64,000 nucleotides of DNA, taken from contig NZ_LR134313.1 of assembly GCF_900636765.1 (NCBI RefSeq), positions 1,612,001 through 1,676,000 of the forward strand, read 5' to 3'. Made by a program: the position numbers and the translations under genes. Below are positions 11,421 through 20,340 of this stretch, in pieces (the first letter of the stretch is position 1; every line of letters starts with the position of its first letter). The notes under the pieces were generated by a model. It was not told the origin of the DNA. It made no database searches and was given only the letters and a program-made list of their open reading frames with translations. Source of the DNA: Neisseria canis. Lineage in GTDB: Bacteria; Pseudomonadota; Gammaproteobacteria; Burkholderiales; Neisseriaceae.

Positions 11421-12734
11421 CTATGCGGTTTCAGCAGGTTGGCCGTGCTTGATGGGCAGGCGGATTTTTACCAGCAAACCGCTGGGGTTGATGGTGGAAT
11501 GGTGCAGGCTGATGTTGCCTCCTTGGCGTTCGACCAATGTTTTGGCGATGGATAAGCCGAGGCCGGAGCCTTCCGTGTCGCTGCCGAGAATGCGGTAAAA
11601 CGGGTCGAATACGCGATTGCGTTCGTCGGGGGAAATGCCGGGGCCGCTGTCTTCCACTTCAAAAATACATTCCTGATTTTTCGCCCGTATGCGCAAATCC
11701 GCGCGGCCTCCGGGCGGAGTGTAGTTGATGGCGTTGTCGGCAAAGGTTTTCAGCAGGGTGTAAAGTTCGGTTTCGTTGCAGGCAAGCATCACGTCTTGTT
11801 CGCCGTCGATACCGAAATCAATATCGCGCGCTTCGGCAAGCGGATAGAGGTCCTGCACGATACGTTCGCAGATTTTGCGGGCGGACAGGGTTTTGTTGAG
11901 TGCTTTGTGGTCGTCTTGCTGCGCTCTGGCCATGGCGAGCAGCTGCTCGAGCAAATGGCGGTTGCGGCGGATGCCTTCGCGCAGCGTGTTGATCTGCTCG
12001 ACGGTTTCGGGAGGTAAGTCGCGCTGGGACAACCTTTCGGCCTGAAGTGAAAGCGCGGTCATGGGTGAGCGCAGTTCGTGTGCGGCATCGGCGATAAACC
12101 TTTGCTGCCGCTGGATGTTTTCTTTGGTTCGGTCAAACAGGCGGTTGATGGCCTTGATAAAACCGGTAATTTCAATCGGAATGTTTTGATCGGGCAGGGG
12201 AGAGAGATCGTTATCGTTTCGCCAGGCAAGGCTTTCAGACAGGCTTTTAACCGGTTTCAGGCTGCTGCGAACGGCAATAAAAGTGAGCAGGGCCAAGATA
12301 GGAATCAGCAGCAGAATCGGCCAAATCACCAGGCTGGCGCTGGTAAGGGCGGTGTCTTTACGCAAATCGTCTTCCTGTAAAAGAGCCAGCCGTTGGCCGT
12401 TTTTGTGTTGGTGGATGTAAACGCGGTATTGCTCTTTGCGGTATTCGATATTATGGAAACCATCGCCCAAACCGCCAGGCATGGGGATGTCGCCTATGCG
12501 GGGCCGGTCTATGTTTTGGATGATGATTCTTACGTCGTCATCGATATGGTTGTTGATGGGGTAGTCGGATACGGCGGCAAAGGCGGCTGTTTGCTCCAGC
12601 AATTCGTCTTGCAGGTCGCCTGCTTCGTAATAGACGGCAATAAATGCGGTAATGCCAGCTGCAACGGCAGCCAGCACTACTGTGGCGGTAAGCCAGAAAA
12701 TCAGGCGCAGTTGCAGGGACGGGAATTGTTTCAT
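11421..12734 (-). CDS. Two-component sensor histidine kinase (QseC/PmrB-like)
   Basis: Inner-membrane sensor of 437 residues with TM helices at about 11-34 and 135-155 and a roughly 100-residue periplasmic domain between. A HAMP-like linker is followed by the H-box with the phospho-accepting histidine at 219 (DAAHELRSPM). The N-box (FADNAINYTPPGG), G1 (DSGPGISPDERNRVFDPF) and G2 (GSGLGLSIAK) are intact. It is the last gene of a minus-strand operon: YebE-like protein, response regulator, META lipoprotein, kinase. The paired regulator is at 13212-13883. The exact orthologue (QseC, PmrB or other) cannot be fixed from sequence alone. Confidence 0.88.
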   Translation of the reverse strand: MKQFPSLQLRLIFWLTATVVLAAVAAGITAFIAVYYEAGDLQDELLEQTAAFAAVSDYPINNHIDDDVRIIIQNIDRPRIGDIPMPGGLGDGFHNIEYRKEQYRVYIHQHKNGQRLALLQEDDLRKDTALTSASLVIWPILLLIPILALLTFIAVRSSLKPVKSLSESLAWRNDNDLSPLPDQNIPIEITGFIKAINRLFDRTKENIQRQQRFIADAAHELRSPMTALSLQAERLSQRDLPPETVEQINTLREGIRRNRHLLEQLLAMARAQQDDHKALNKTLSARKICERIVQDLYPLAEARDIDFGIDGEQDVMLACNETELYTLLKTFADNAINYTPPGGRADLRIRAKNQECIFEVEDSGPGISPDERNRVFDPFYRILGSDTEGSGLGLSIAKTLVERQGGNISLHHSTINPSGLLVKIRLPIKHGQPAETA

Positions 12735-12755
12735 GTTTGCGGAATGAAAGCGGGT

Positions 12756-13160
12756 TTAGGGTTGTGCCGCTTTAACGGCTTTGAGCAGAGTTTGCCCTTG
12801 GGCATTGCGGATTTCGAGCTGCTGTCCGTTGATTCGGTAGGATGCGGCGCCTTCGACAACGGCAGACAGACTACGGTCTAACGTCATCAGGGATTGTTCG
12901 CAGGCTTTCAAAGTCATCATCGGATCTGTAAACTGGATTTTGCCGTTATGTTCCCGGTATCGGCCGGAAATATTGTTGCAGCCGCCTTCGGTGTGAAATC
13001 TGTGTTCTCTTTGGTTGAACTCTATTGTAGTAGGGTATTCGGGGCGGATCTCTTCGACTTGTTGAATTTGCCAAACACCTGTTAGGGAGCTTTTCTGCAT
13101 GGGTGTGGCGCAGGCTGTGGTCAGGCAGATTGCGGTAAGGACTGCAAAGACTTTGTTCAT
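12756..13160 (-). CDS. META-domain (HslJ-like) lipoprotein
   Basis: The 134-residue protein has a lipobox LTTAC with the lipidated cysteine at residue 17. The remainder matches the META fold: LTGVWQIQQVE near the start, FHTEGGCNNISGRY in the middle, and PMMTLKACEQSLMTLD, all hallmarks of META/HslJ proteins. The two internal cysteines (GGCN and KACE) may pair. It lies between the response regulator (51 bases upstream) and the histidine kinase (21 bases downstream), an unusual insertion. It could be an accessory envelope sensor for the kinase; that is inference from position only. Confidence 0.75.
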   Translation of the reverse strand: MNKVFAVLTAICLTTACATPMQKSSLTGVWQIQQVEEIRPEYPTTIEFNQREHRFHTEGGCNNISGRYREHNGKIQFTDPMMTLKACEQSLMTLDRSLSAVVEGAASYRINGQQLEIRNAQGQTLLKAVKAAQP

Positions 13161-13211
13161 TTTTTTCCTCGATTTAAATTGGCGGGTTTCAGACAGGCAT
13201 GGAATAGGGCG

Positions 13212-13883
13212 TCAAGTGGGCGGTTTCGGCACCAGCCAACCTACGCCGCGCACGTTTTTGATGCTGTCGGCACCCAGTTTCTTGCGCAGCGCGTGAATCA
13301 GGTAATCAATGGCGTTGCTTTCCACCTCTTCGCCCCAGCCGTAGATTTTATCTTCCAGGCTGGTGCGCGACAATATCATGCCGGGATGTTGCATCAGTGC
13401 ATAGAAAATAGCGAATTCACGGTTGCTGAGGATAACGGTTTCTCCGCTTCCGAGATGGCGGGCCTGATAAGTGGCCGGATTGAGCGACCAAATACCGTTG
13501 TCAAGCTCAGTGCTGGCCGATCCGCTCTGCCGCCGCAGCACCGCACGCATCCGGGCGAGAAGCTCGCTCATGTCGAAAGGTTTGATAACATAGTCGTCAG
13601 CACCGCCGTCTAGGCCGCGTAAGCGGCTGTCGATGTCGTCGCGGGCAGTCAGAATGATAACCGGCACTTGGTTGTCGGAAGCACGCAGTTCGGCCAATAC
13701 ATCCAGGCCGTCTTTTTTGGGCAGACCCAAATCCAGCAGCACCAAATCGTATTTTTGGGCATTGAGCGAGCTTAATGCCAGTATGCCGTTTTTTGCCCAA
13801 TCTACCGTATAGCGTGCATCTTTCAGGCTGCCCGACACCGCTTCTCCGATCATGGTATCGTCTTCAACCAACAGGATGCGCAT
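13212..13883 (-). CDS. OmpR-family response regulator (QseB/PmrA-like)
   Basis: The 223-residue DNA-binding response regulator has the acidic pair EDD at residues 7-9, the phospho-accepting aspartate at 51 (LLDLGLPKKDG), the conserved T in ILTARDD and K in VIKPF. The C-terminal winged helix includes SNREFAIFYALMQHPG and AIDYLIHALRKKLG, and it ends RGVGWLVPKPPT. ATG at 13883 is chosen because the receiver domain starts there; it follows the TAA of the upstream gene by one base, so the two are translationally coupled. Partner kinase is at 11421-12734. Confidence 0.9.
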   Translation of the reverse strand: MRILLVEDDTMIGEAVSGSLKDARYTVDWAKNGILALSSLNAQKYDLVLLDLGLPKKDGLDVLAELRASDNQVPVIILTARDDIDSRLRGLDGGADDYVIKPFDMSELLARMRAVLRRQSGSASTELDNGIWSLNPATYQARHLGSGETVILSNREFAIFYALMQHPGMILSRTSLEDKIYGWGEEVESNAIDYLIHALRKKLGADSIKNVRGVGWLVPKPPT

Positions 13884-13884
13884 A

Positions 13885-14532
13885 TTAGAAGCCCGCTTGT
13901 TTTTCCAAGTGTTCAACCAAGCCTTCATCGAGATTTAATGCTTGTGAAAGCTGGGAAAGAAACACGATTTCTTTGCGTGCCAAATCGCCGCACACCATAC
14001 GGGCGGCCAAGTAGGCTTCGGCAGCCAGAGCCGGGTTGGTGCCGATGTCGCGTGCAATATCGGCGGGGCTGGCGGGGCGGGTAACTTCGCTGGCAATCCA
14101 TTGTTGGGTTTCGGCATCATCGCCTACTTCACTGTGAATCAGTTGGCGCTCTGCATCGTCGATTAGGCCGTCGGCGGCGGCGGCGGCAATCATGGTGCGC
14201 AAAATCACGCGGCTTGCATTTTCGGCGGCGATGCCGGCGGGCGCGAATTCGGTTTGCTCTAAGGCTGGTGCGGCGGCGCTTTGCGTGTTTTGATTGTTTT
14301 GCCAGCTTTGGTAGGCATGATAGGCCAAAGCGCCCAGTGCAGCCATCGAACCGGCCTGTACGAGGGTTTTGGTGTTTTTCTTTTTTAATAATGAGGAAAC
14401 TAAGCCGAGTGCGGCGGCGCTGCCTCCGATTTTGGCCAATGTTCCTTTGTTTCCTGAAAGGATATTGCCTGCCTGACCGGCGTTTTTTTGTACGGAACCT
14501 AAAACTTGATTGAGCAGATTGTTGAAATTCAT
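13885..14532 (-). CDS. YebE-like DUF533 inner-membrane protein
   Basis: The 215-residue protein begins MNFNNLLNQVLGSVQK, followed by a glycine/alanine segment and one probable transmembrane helix (about 50-75). A cytoplasmic TerB-like helical domain follows (RVILRTMIAAAAADGLIDDAERQLI, split by the reader as a long acidic helix). This is the DUF533 family typified by E. coli YebE. The start at 14532 has AAAAAGGAAACACG just upstream. It heads the operon that continues with the response regulator. E. coli yebE is, from memory, a Cpx envelope-stress target, which fits the operon partners. Biochemical role unknown. Confidence 0.8.
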   Translation of the reverse strand: MNFNNLLNQVLGSVQKNAGQAGNILSGNKGTLAKIGGSAAALGLVSSLLKKKNTKTLVQAGSMAALGALAYHAYQSWQNNQNTQSAAAPALEQTEFAPAGIAAENASRVILRTMIAAAAADGLIDDAERQLIHSEVGDDAETQQWIASEVTRPASPADIARDIGTNPALAAEAYLAARMVCGDLARKEIVFLSQLSQALNLDEGLVEHLEKQAGF

Positions 14533-14713
14533 CGTGTTTCCTTTTTGAAATTGGGCCAAATGTAGCTTGAATAATATAATGCCGATTGTTTGAATCACAA
14601 TACTTTATATAACGGTTTGGCAGGCTGCCGAAGAATAGACAAAGATGCCAAAAATTATAAAGGTGCAAAATTAGGGGTAACTTAGGAAAGCTTGGCCGTT
14701 GTTGTCGGTATGT

Positions 14714-14754
14714 AAACAATGCCTGTCTGAATGGTTTTCAGACAGGCATTGTTT
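14714..14754. terminator. DUS-pair terminator of the M24 peptidase gene
   Basis: AAACAATGCCTGTCTGA and TCAGACAGGCATTGTTT make 17-bp arms. The stem abuts the stop codon of the peptidase gene at 14753. Confidence 0.75.
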
Positions 14755-16543
14755 AAAGGGCTTGTGTGCGCTCAAGCAGCCATGCTTTCGCTTCGCCTTC
14801 GGTTAGCGGCTCGAGCTTCTCGCGCACGGTTGCGTGGTAGCGGTTTAGCCAGTCGGTTTCTTCGGTGGTGAGCAGGCCGGTGTCGATTAAGCGGGTGTCT
14901 ATCGGGCACAGGGTTACGGTTTCAAAGCAGAGGAAGGTGCCGAACTCGGTTTCCTGCGGTTGGACAACGGGGCGGTTGACGATTAAGTTTTCGATGCGGA
15001 TGCCCCATTTGCCCGGCCGGTACAGCCCCGGTTCGTTGGATGTGATCATGCCGGACTTCATGGCGGTTTCGGGCTGCGGCATGGCGCGGTAGGAAATCAT
15101 CTGCGGGCCTTCGTGTACATTGAGAAAATAGCCGACGCCGTGGCCGGTGCCGTGGCCGAACTCGCATTGCGCCTGCCACAAAGGCATACGGCACACCGCA
15201 TCAAGCAGGGGCGCGGGCAGGTTTTCGGGGAACACGGCACGGGCAAGGGCGATATGGGCTTTGAGCACTTGCGTGTAATCGCGTTTTTGCCGGCTGCTCG
15301 GCTTGCCGACGGGAACGACGCGGGTAATATCGGTGGTGCCGCCTTCATATTGTGCGCCCGAATCAATCAGCAAAAGGCCGTTGCCGCTGATTTGGCTGTG
15401 TGCTTCGGGCGTGGCGCTGTAATGCGGCAGGGCGCCGTTGGCGTTGAAGCCGGCAATGGTGCCGAAGCTGGGTGAAATATAGCCGGGGCGGAGGCTGCGG
15501 TGGGCGGTCAGTATATCGCTGATGTCCAGTTCGTTCACAGGTTCGCCGTTTGCCAGCTTGCGCTCGAACTCGGCAAAAAAGCCGCATAAGGCCGCACCGT
15601 CTTCTATCATGGCTTGGCGGATGTGTTCGATCTCGCTGTCGGATTTAACGGATTTGAATAAAGTGCTCGGGTTGGTGTGTTCAATCAGCTCCACGTTTTC
15701 AGACAGGCATGTCAAGCTGCTCACGGCTACTTTGGCCGGACTCAGCAGAAGGCTGCCTGAAAGTTGGGTTATGGTTTGCGGCAGATGATGATAATCGGCG
15801 GTGCGGATGCCTGCGGCTGCAAGGTGGGCGCGTTCGGGTTGGCCGAGTTTGGTTTCGTCAACAAACAATACGGCCTGCTGCGCGTCAATCAGCAGGTGGG
15901 CGAGAAACACGGGGTTGTAGGAAACGTCGTTGCCGCGCAGGTTGGTCAGCCAGGCGATGTCGTCTAAAGCGGAAATCAGATGGTGGCTGGCGCCTTTTTC
16001 CTGCATAAACGCCCGTACGCGTGCCAGCTTTTCTCGGGCGGTTTCTGCCGTGTAGCGGGCTTGATGGATGTAGATTTTTTCACGGGGCAGGGCAGGCCTG
16101 TCTGAATAGAAACTGTTGATGATGTCTTGCCCGTCGCGCAATGTGATGTTTTTTTTGGCAAAAGCCGCTTGCATGCGGCGCTTTTCCGCCAGCGAGAGCA
16201 TATCGGCTGCAATGCCGACGGTAGCGTCGGCAGGCAGCTTTTCGGCCAGCCAGTTGATGTGGTTGCCGTTTAACCCGAGCTTCTCAAGATGAATCCCGCT
16301 GCCGGCAAGCTGTGTTTCGGCTTGTTCCCAATAGCGGCTGTCGGCCCACAGCGCGGCATCATCGGCGGTAACGGCCAGCGTGCCGGCGGAGCCGGTGAAG
16401 CCGGAAAGCCAGGCGCGGGTTTGCCAGTGTTCGGGCAGGTATTCGGAAAGGTGCGGATCGGCGGTGGGGATAATCCAGGCATCAAAACCATTTTGTTTCA
16501 TAGCGTTACGCAGTTGGGCCAAACGGCGGGCGGGAGTGGTCAT
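14753..16543 (-). CDS. M24 family Xaa-Pro aminopeptidase (long form)
   Basis: Metallopeptidase predicted to remove N-terminal residues preceding proline. The 596-residue protein has the three-domain eukaryote-like aminopeptidase P layout: two creatinase-N-like domains (first starting RLAQLRNAMKQNGFDAWIIP) and a C-terminal catalytic domain. Metal ligands appear as LLIDSGAQYEGGTTDITR (two Asp), FGHGTGHGVGYFLNVHEGP (His), TSNEPGLY (Glu) and RIENL (Glu). ATG at 16543 is chosen because it begins the family N-terminus and has AAGGAAAC before it; a longer frame upstream runs through a DUS hairpin and is not coding. It contains a wadDUS (about 15697) and the different 12-mer AGGCTGCCTGAA (15750-15761). 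Confidence 0.93.
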   Translation of the reverse strand: MTTPARRLAQLRNAMKQNGFDAWIIPTADPHLSEYLPEHWQTRAWLSGFTGSAGTLAVTADDAALWADSRYWEQAETQLAGSGIHLEKLGLNGNHINWLAEKLPADATVGIAADMLSLAEKRRMQAAFAKKNITLRDGQDIINSFYSDRPALPREKIYIHQARYTAETAREKLARVRAFMQEKGASHHLISALDDIAWLTNLRGNDVSYNPVFLAHLLIDAQQAVLFVDETKLGQPERAHLAAAGIRTADYHHLPQTITQLSGSLLLSPAKVAVSSLTCLSENVELIEHTNPSTLFKSVKSDSEIEHIRQAMIEDGAALCGFFAEFERKLANGEPVNELDISDILTAHRSLRPGYISPSFGTIAGFNANGALPHYSATPEAHSQISGNGLLLIDSGAQYEGGTTDITRVVPVGKPSSRQKRDYTQVLKAHIALARAVFPENLPAPLLDAVCRMPLWQAQCEFGHGTGHGVGYFLNVHEGPQMISYRAMPQPETAMKSGMITSNEPGLYRPGKWGIRIENLIVNRPVVQPQETEFGTFLCFETVTLCPIDTRLIDTGLLTTEETDWLNRYHATVREKLEPLTEGEAKAWLLERTQAL

Positions 16544-16569
16544 AGAGTTTCCTTGTGTGAGGCAAGCGG

Positions 16570-16604
16570 TAATGTCTGTCTGAAAAGTGTTCAGACAGGC
16601 ATTA
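16570..16604. terminator. DUS-pair hairpin between rhodanese and M24 peptidase genes
   Basis: TAATGTCTGTCTGAA pairs with TTCAGACAGGCATTA. The left arm carries a C-to-T change (TGTCTGTCTGAA), giving a G-T wobble and leaving one perfect DUS. Confidence 0.7.
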
Positions 16605-16625
16605 TATTTAATTGAACCGGAAATC

Positions 16626-17021
16626 CTAATGGTTTTTTTCGATCGGTGCGCCGCTTTCTTTCCAAGCGCCGAAACCGCCTTCGATATGGGCGACATTGGT
16701 CATGCCCATGTCTTGCAGGGTTTTGGTTGCCAGCGCGCTGCGCCAGCCTGCGCCGCAAAACAGGATGAACTCGGTATTTTCGTTGGCAAAGATTGGTTTG
16801 TGGTAGGGCGAGTCGGGGTCGACCCAAAATTCGAGCATGCCGCGCGGGGCATGGAAAGCGCCGGGTACGCGGCCGCCTTGTTCAAGCTCGCGGATGTCGC
16901 GGATGTCGATTAAGGTGGCTTTGCCTGCCTCTGCGCGGTGGCGCGCTTCGTCAACGCTGTGGGTGGTGATTTGGCTCATGGCTTCTTCTACCAGCGCTTT
17001 GAATCCTTTGGTGATGGGCAT
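16626..17021 (-). CDS. Rhodanese-like domain protein
   Basis: Single-domain sulfurtransferase-type protein of 131 residues. The fold is visible as ATLIDIRDIRELEQGGRVPGAFHAPRG (split across the CDC25-like N-half) and the active-site loop with the persulfide cysteine in FCGAGWRSALA. It ends with HIEGGFGAWKESGAPI. Predicted soluble, with no signal peptide. The physiological sulfur acceptor is unknown. RBS GGAGAAAACC lies before the start. Monocistronic between two DUS-type hairpins. Confidence 0.88.
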   Translation of the reverse strand: MPITKGFKALVEEAMSQITTHSVDEARHRAEAGKATLIDIRDIRELEQGGRVPGAFHAPRGMLEFWVDPDSPYHKPIFANENTEFILFCGAGWRSALATKTLQDMGMTNVAHIEGGFGAWKESGAPIEKNH

Positions 17022-17045
17022 GGTTTTCTCCTTTGTTTTGATATG

Positions 17046-17080
17046 AATAAGGCTGTCTGAAAAGCTCAGACAGCCTTATT
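17046..17080. terminator. Terminator hairpin upstream of the rhodanese gene
   Basis: AATAAGGCTGTCTGA and TCAGACAGCCTTATT form 15-bp arms just past the fumarase stop. The 12-mer is AGGCTGTCTGAA, a blend of the wad and AG dialects. Confidence 0.7.
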
Positions 17081-17095
17081 TAAACAAATGCCGCT

Positions 17096-18619
17096 TTAAG
17101 ATTCAACCGGAATTATGCCGATTTTAATCTGCCATTGCTTCGGCGCGATAGCGTGCACGGATTGGCCGCTGCTGTCCACCGCCACAGTTACGGGCATGTC
17201 TTTCACTTCAAACTCGTAAATCGCTTCCATGCCCAAGTCTTCAAAGGCCACCACTTTGGCTTGCTTAATCGCTTTAGCCACCAAGTAGGCCGAACCGCCT
17301 ACCGCCATCAGGTAAACCGCTTTGTTGTCGGCGATGGCTTCGCAGGCCGCTGCGCCGCGTTCGGACTTGCCGATCATGCCGAGCAGGCCGGTTTGCTCCA
17401 GCATTTGGCGGGTGAATTTGTCCATGCGGGTGGCGGTGGTGGGGCCGGCGGGGCCGACTACTTCGTCGCGCACGGGGTCAACCGGGCCGACATAGTAAAT
17501 CAGTTTGTTGGTGAAATCGACCGGCAGTTTTTCACCTTTGTTGAGCATATCGACCATGCGTTTGTGGGCGGCATCGCGGCCGGTGTAGATTTTACCGTTC
17601 AAAAGCAACACATCACCCATTTTCCAAGTGGCCACTTCTTCTTTGGTGATATTGTTCACATCTACGCGCTTGCCGTTGTCGGGGCTGTATGTGATGTCCG
17701 GCCAATCATCGAGCGAAGGCGGGGTCAGCACGGCGGGGCCGGAGCCGTCCAATTCAAATTCCACATGGCGGGTGGCAGCACAGTTGGGAATCATGGCTAC
17801 GGGTTTGGACGCAGCGTGGGTCGGGTAATCCAAGATTTTTACGTCGAGAACGGTAGTCAGGCCGCCCAAGCCTTGCGCGCCGATGCCCAACGCGTTCACT
17901 TTTTCAAACAACTCCAAACGCAGGGATTCGGTGGTGGAGAGTTCCGCGCCTGAAGCGGCTTTTTCCTGCAATTCGTGAATATCGACGTGGCTCATCAGCG
18001 ATTCTTTGGCCAGCAAAGTAGCCTTTTCGGGTGTACCGCCGATGCCGATACCCAGGATGCCGGGCGGACACCAGCCCGCGCCCATGGTGGGGATGGTTTT
18101 CAGCACCCAATCGACAATCGAATCGGAAGGGTTAAGCATGGCGAGCTTGGATTTGTTTTCCGAACCGCCGCCTTTGGCGGCGCAGGTTACTTCCACTTTA
18201 TCGCCCGCTACGATTTCCATGTGGATCACCGCCGGGGTGTTGTCTTTGGTGTTTTGGCGTTTGCCCGCAGGGTCGGCCAAAACCGAGGCGCGTAAAGTGT
18301 TGTCGGGGTGGGTGTAGGCGCGGCGCACGCCTTCGTTAACCATATCGGCCACGCTCATTTGCGCATCCCATTGCACGTTCATGCCGATTTTCAGGAATAC
18401 GGTAGCAATGCCGGTATCTTGGCAGATGGGGCGGTGGCCTTCGGCACACATGCGGCTGTTGACCAGAATCTGCGTCATCGCGTCTTTAGCGGCGGGGTTT
18501 TCCTCTCTTTGCCACGCTTTATATAAGGCTTGAATGTAATCGACGGGGTGATAATAGCTGATGAATTGGAAAGCATCGGCAATGCTTTGAATGAAGTCTT
18601 CTTGTTTGATAACGGTCAT
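17096..18619 (-). CDS. fumA: Fumarate hydratase, class I (Fe-S)
   Basis: Interconverts fumarate and malate in the TCA cycle using an oxygen-sensitive 4Fe-4S cluster. The 507-residue single-chain protein carries the N-terminal alpha-type region (SRMCAEGHRPICQDTGIA, with candidate cluster cysteines) and the C-terminal beta-type region (GPAGPTTATRMDKFTRQML and GKSERG) fused as in FumA/FumB of E. coli. A further cluster-type motif GWCPPGILGIGIGG lies in the middle. The RBS is weak (GGACACAATC before the ATG). Monocistronic. The symbol follows the E. coli type; whether to call it fumA or fumB is arbitrary. Confidence 0.94.
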   Translation of the reverse strand: MTVIKQEDFIQSIADAFQFISYYHPVDYIQALYKAWQREENPAAKDAMTQILVNSRMCAEGHRPICQDTGIATVFLKIGMNVQWDAQMSVADMVNEGVRRAYTHPDNTLRASVLADPAGKRQNTKDNTPAVIHMEIVAGDKVEVTCAAKGGGSENKSKLAMLNPSDSIVDWVLKTIPTMGAGWCPPGILGIGIGGTPEKATLLAKESLMSHVDIHELQEKAASGAELSTTESLRLELFEKVNALGIGAQGLGGLTTVLDVKILDYPTHAASKPVAMIPNCAATRHVEFELDGSGPAVLTPPSLDDWPDITYSPDNGKRVDVNNITKEEVATWKMGDVLLLNGKIYTGRDAAHKRMVDMLNKGEKLPVDFTNKLIYYVGPVDPVRDEVVGPAGPTTATRMDKFTRQMLEQTGLLGMIGKSERGAAACEAIADNKAVYLMAVGGSAYLVAKAIKQAKVVAFEDLGMEAIYEFEVKDMPVTVAVDSSGQSVHAIAPKQWQIKIGIIPVES

Positions 18620-18810
18620 TGATTGTGTCCTTTGCGGTGGTTATTTGTTATTGCGGTTTCATGTTTCAGACAGGCATTGCTTGGTGCGGCAAAGCATGTT
18701 CGGTAGAGCGTTATATTACATCATATTTCAGGTGTTTGATAAGCCGATGCCTGTCTGAAAAGGATTAATATTTCATATCGGGGCATTGTTTGTTTGCTAT
18801 GGTATTTCCG

Positions 18811-18847
18811 TTTTGGTTTACAATAACGCTATTCGAGTAAACCAAAA
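18811..18847. promoter_or_regulatory. Inverted repeat overlapping the trkA promoter/leader
   Basis: Perfect 11-base arms TTTTGGTTTAC and GTAAACCAAAA are separated by 15 bases and end nine bases before the trkA GTG. A -10-like TACAAT lies in the left arm/loop. It could be an operator or an mRNA leader stem masking the ribosome site. Confidence 0.45.
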
Positions 18848-18856
18848 TAATCAAAC

Positions 18857-20251
18857 GTGAAAATTCTGATTCTCGGCAGCGGACAAGTCGGTTCGACCAT
18901 CGCCACCAATCTGGCTCAAGACAATGATGTAACCATCATTGATGTGGACGAGCAGGCTCTGAAAAAGATAGGCAGCAAGCTGGATGTGCAAACCATTGTG
19001 GGCAACGGCGCTTCGCCGGTGGTGCTGGAAACGGCGGGTGCGGCAGATGCGGATTTGCTGCTGGCGGTAACGCGCAGCGATGAAACCAATCTTTTGGCCT
19101 GCAAAATCGCGGCGGATGTGTTCAATATCCCCGACCGGATTGCCCGCGTGCGCCAAAGCGATTATATGGAATACGCTTTGGATAAAGACGGTTTGGAAAA
19201 CAGCCTGCAGATTTTCGGTGTAACCGATTCTATCCACCCGGAGGAGCTGGTAACCGAGCGGCTGGTTGCTTTGCTCAGTTATAACAATGCGCTGCAGGTG
19301 CTCACGTTTGCCGACGAGCGGGCGAAGATGGTGGTGGTGGAAGCGCATAACGGCGGTTTGCTGGTCAACAAGGAGATTTGTGAGATCAACAGCCACCTGC
19401 CGGAAGGCGTGGATTGCCAAATTTGCGCGATTTACCGTAACAAACGCCTAATCGTGCCTTCGGCCAAAACCATTATTATCGAGGGAGATGAGGTGTGTTT
19501 TGTGGCGGACAGCCGCTATGTGAAAACCATTTTGCGCGAATTGCGGCCGCTGGCGCAGCCCACGAAAAGGGTGATGATTGCCGGAGGCGGCAATATCGGC
19601 TACCGGTTGGCCAAGCACGTGGAAAATATTTACGACATCAAAATCATTGAAAACAGGGCAAAGCGCGCTGAATGGCTGGCTGAAAATCTGGATAACGCTT
19701 TGGTGCTGTCGGGTTCGGCTACTGATGAAAACCTGTTGGCGCACGAATATATCGACGAAATTGATGTGTTTTGCGCGTTAACCAACGATGATGAAAACAA
19801 TATTATGTCCAGCCTTTTGGCCAAAGATTTGGGCGCGAGAAGGGTGCTGACCATCATCAACCGCTCGCGCTATGTGGATTTGCTCGAAGGCAACCAAATC
19901 GATACCGTGGTGTCGCCGAATCTGATTACCATCGGCCATATTTTGGCGCATATCCGCCGCGGCGACGTGGTGGCGGTGTATCCTTTGCGGCGTGGTTCGG
20001 CCGAAGCGATTGAAGTGGTGGTGCACGGTACGCCGGAAACTTCGGCGCTGGTCGGCAGGCGCGTTTCCGAAGTGAAATGGCCCAACGGCTGCCACTTTGC
20101 TGCTTTGGTGCGCGGCGACGAAGTTACCATGGGACATAAAGAAGACGCGGTAATGGCAGATGGCGACCACATTATTTTCTTCGTATCCCGCCGCCGCGTG
20201 TTGCGCGAGCTGGAGAAGCTGATTCAGGTGAAAGTAGGCTTCTTCGGCTGA
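18857..20251 (+). CDS. trkA: Trk potassium uptake regulatory protein TrkA
   Basis: Peripheral NAD-binding subunit that gates the Trk K+ channel at the inner membrane. The 464 residues contain two RCK units. The first Rossmann motif is ILGSGQVGSTIA (residues 5-16) followed by VTIIDVDE; the second is MIAGGGNIGYRLA near residue 240 followed by VKIIENR-type residues. Two TrkA_C domains end the halves (second: GSAEAIEVVVHGTPETSALVG). The start is GTG at 18857; no in-frame ATG lies near the conserved N-terminus. trkH follows on the same strand after 89 bases containing DUS hairpins. Confidence 0.95.
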   Translation: MKILILGSGQVGSTIATNLAQDNDVTIIDVDEQALKKIGSKLDVQTIVGNGASPVVLETAGAADADLLLAVTRSDETNLLACKIAADVFNIPDRIARVRQSDYMEYALDKDGLENSLQIFGVTDSIHPEELVTERLVALLSYNNALQVLTFADERAKMVVVEAHNGGLLVNKEICEINSHLPEGVDCQICAIYRNKRLIVPSAKTIIIEGDEVCFVADSRYVKTILRELRPLAQPTKRVMIAGGGNIGYRLAKHVENIYDIKIIENRAKRAEWLAENLDNALVLSGSATDENLLAHEYIDEIDVFCALTNDDENNIMSSLLAKDLGARRVLTIINRSRYVDLLEGNQIDTVVSPNLITIGHILAHIRRGDVVAVYPLRRGSAEAIEVVVHGTPETSALVGRRVSEVKWPNGCHFAALVRGDEVTMGHKEDAVMADGDHIIFFVSRRRVLRELEKLIQVKVGFFG

Positions 20252-20293
20252 TGTGTCCGCGTTTTCAGGCAGGCATTGCACTCACATTATTCT

Positions 20294-20327
20294 TTCAGAC
20301 AGGCATTTAAAGCTATGCCTGTCTGAA
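20294..20327. terminator. DUS pair between trkA and trkH
   Basis: TTCAGACAGGCAT and ATGCCTGTCTGAA form 13-bp arms. An imperfect DUS (TTTTCAGGCAGGCATTG) lies just before, at about 20262. It may attenuate read-through from trkA into trkH. Confidence 0.6.
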
Positions 20328-20340
20328 CACACCAACCACC

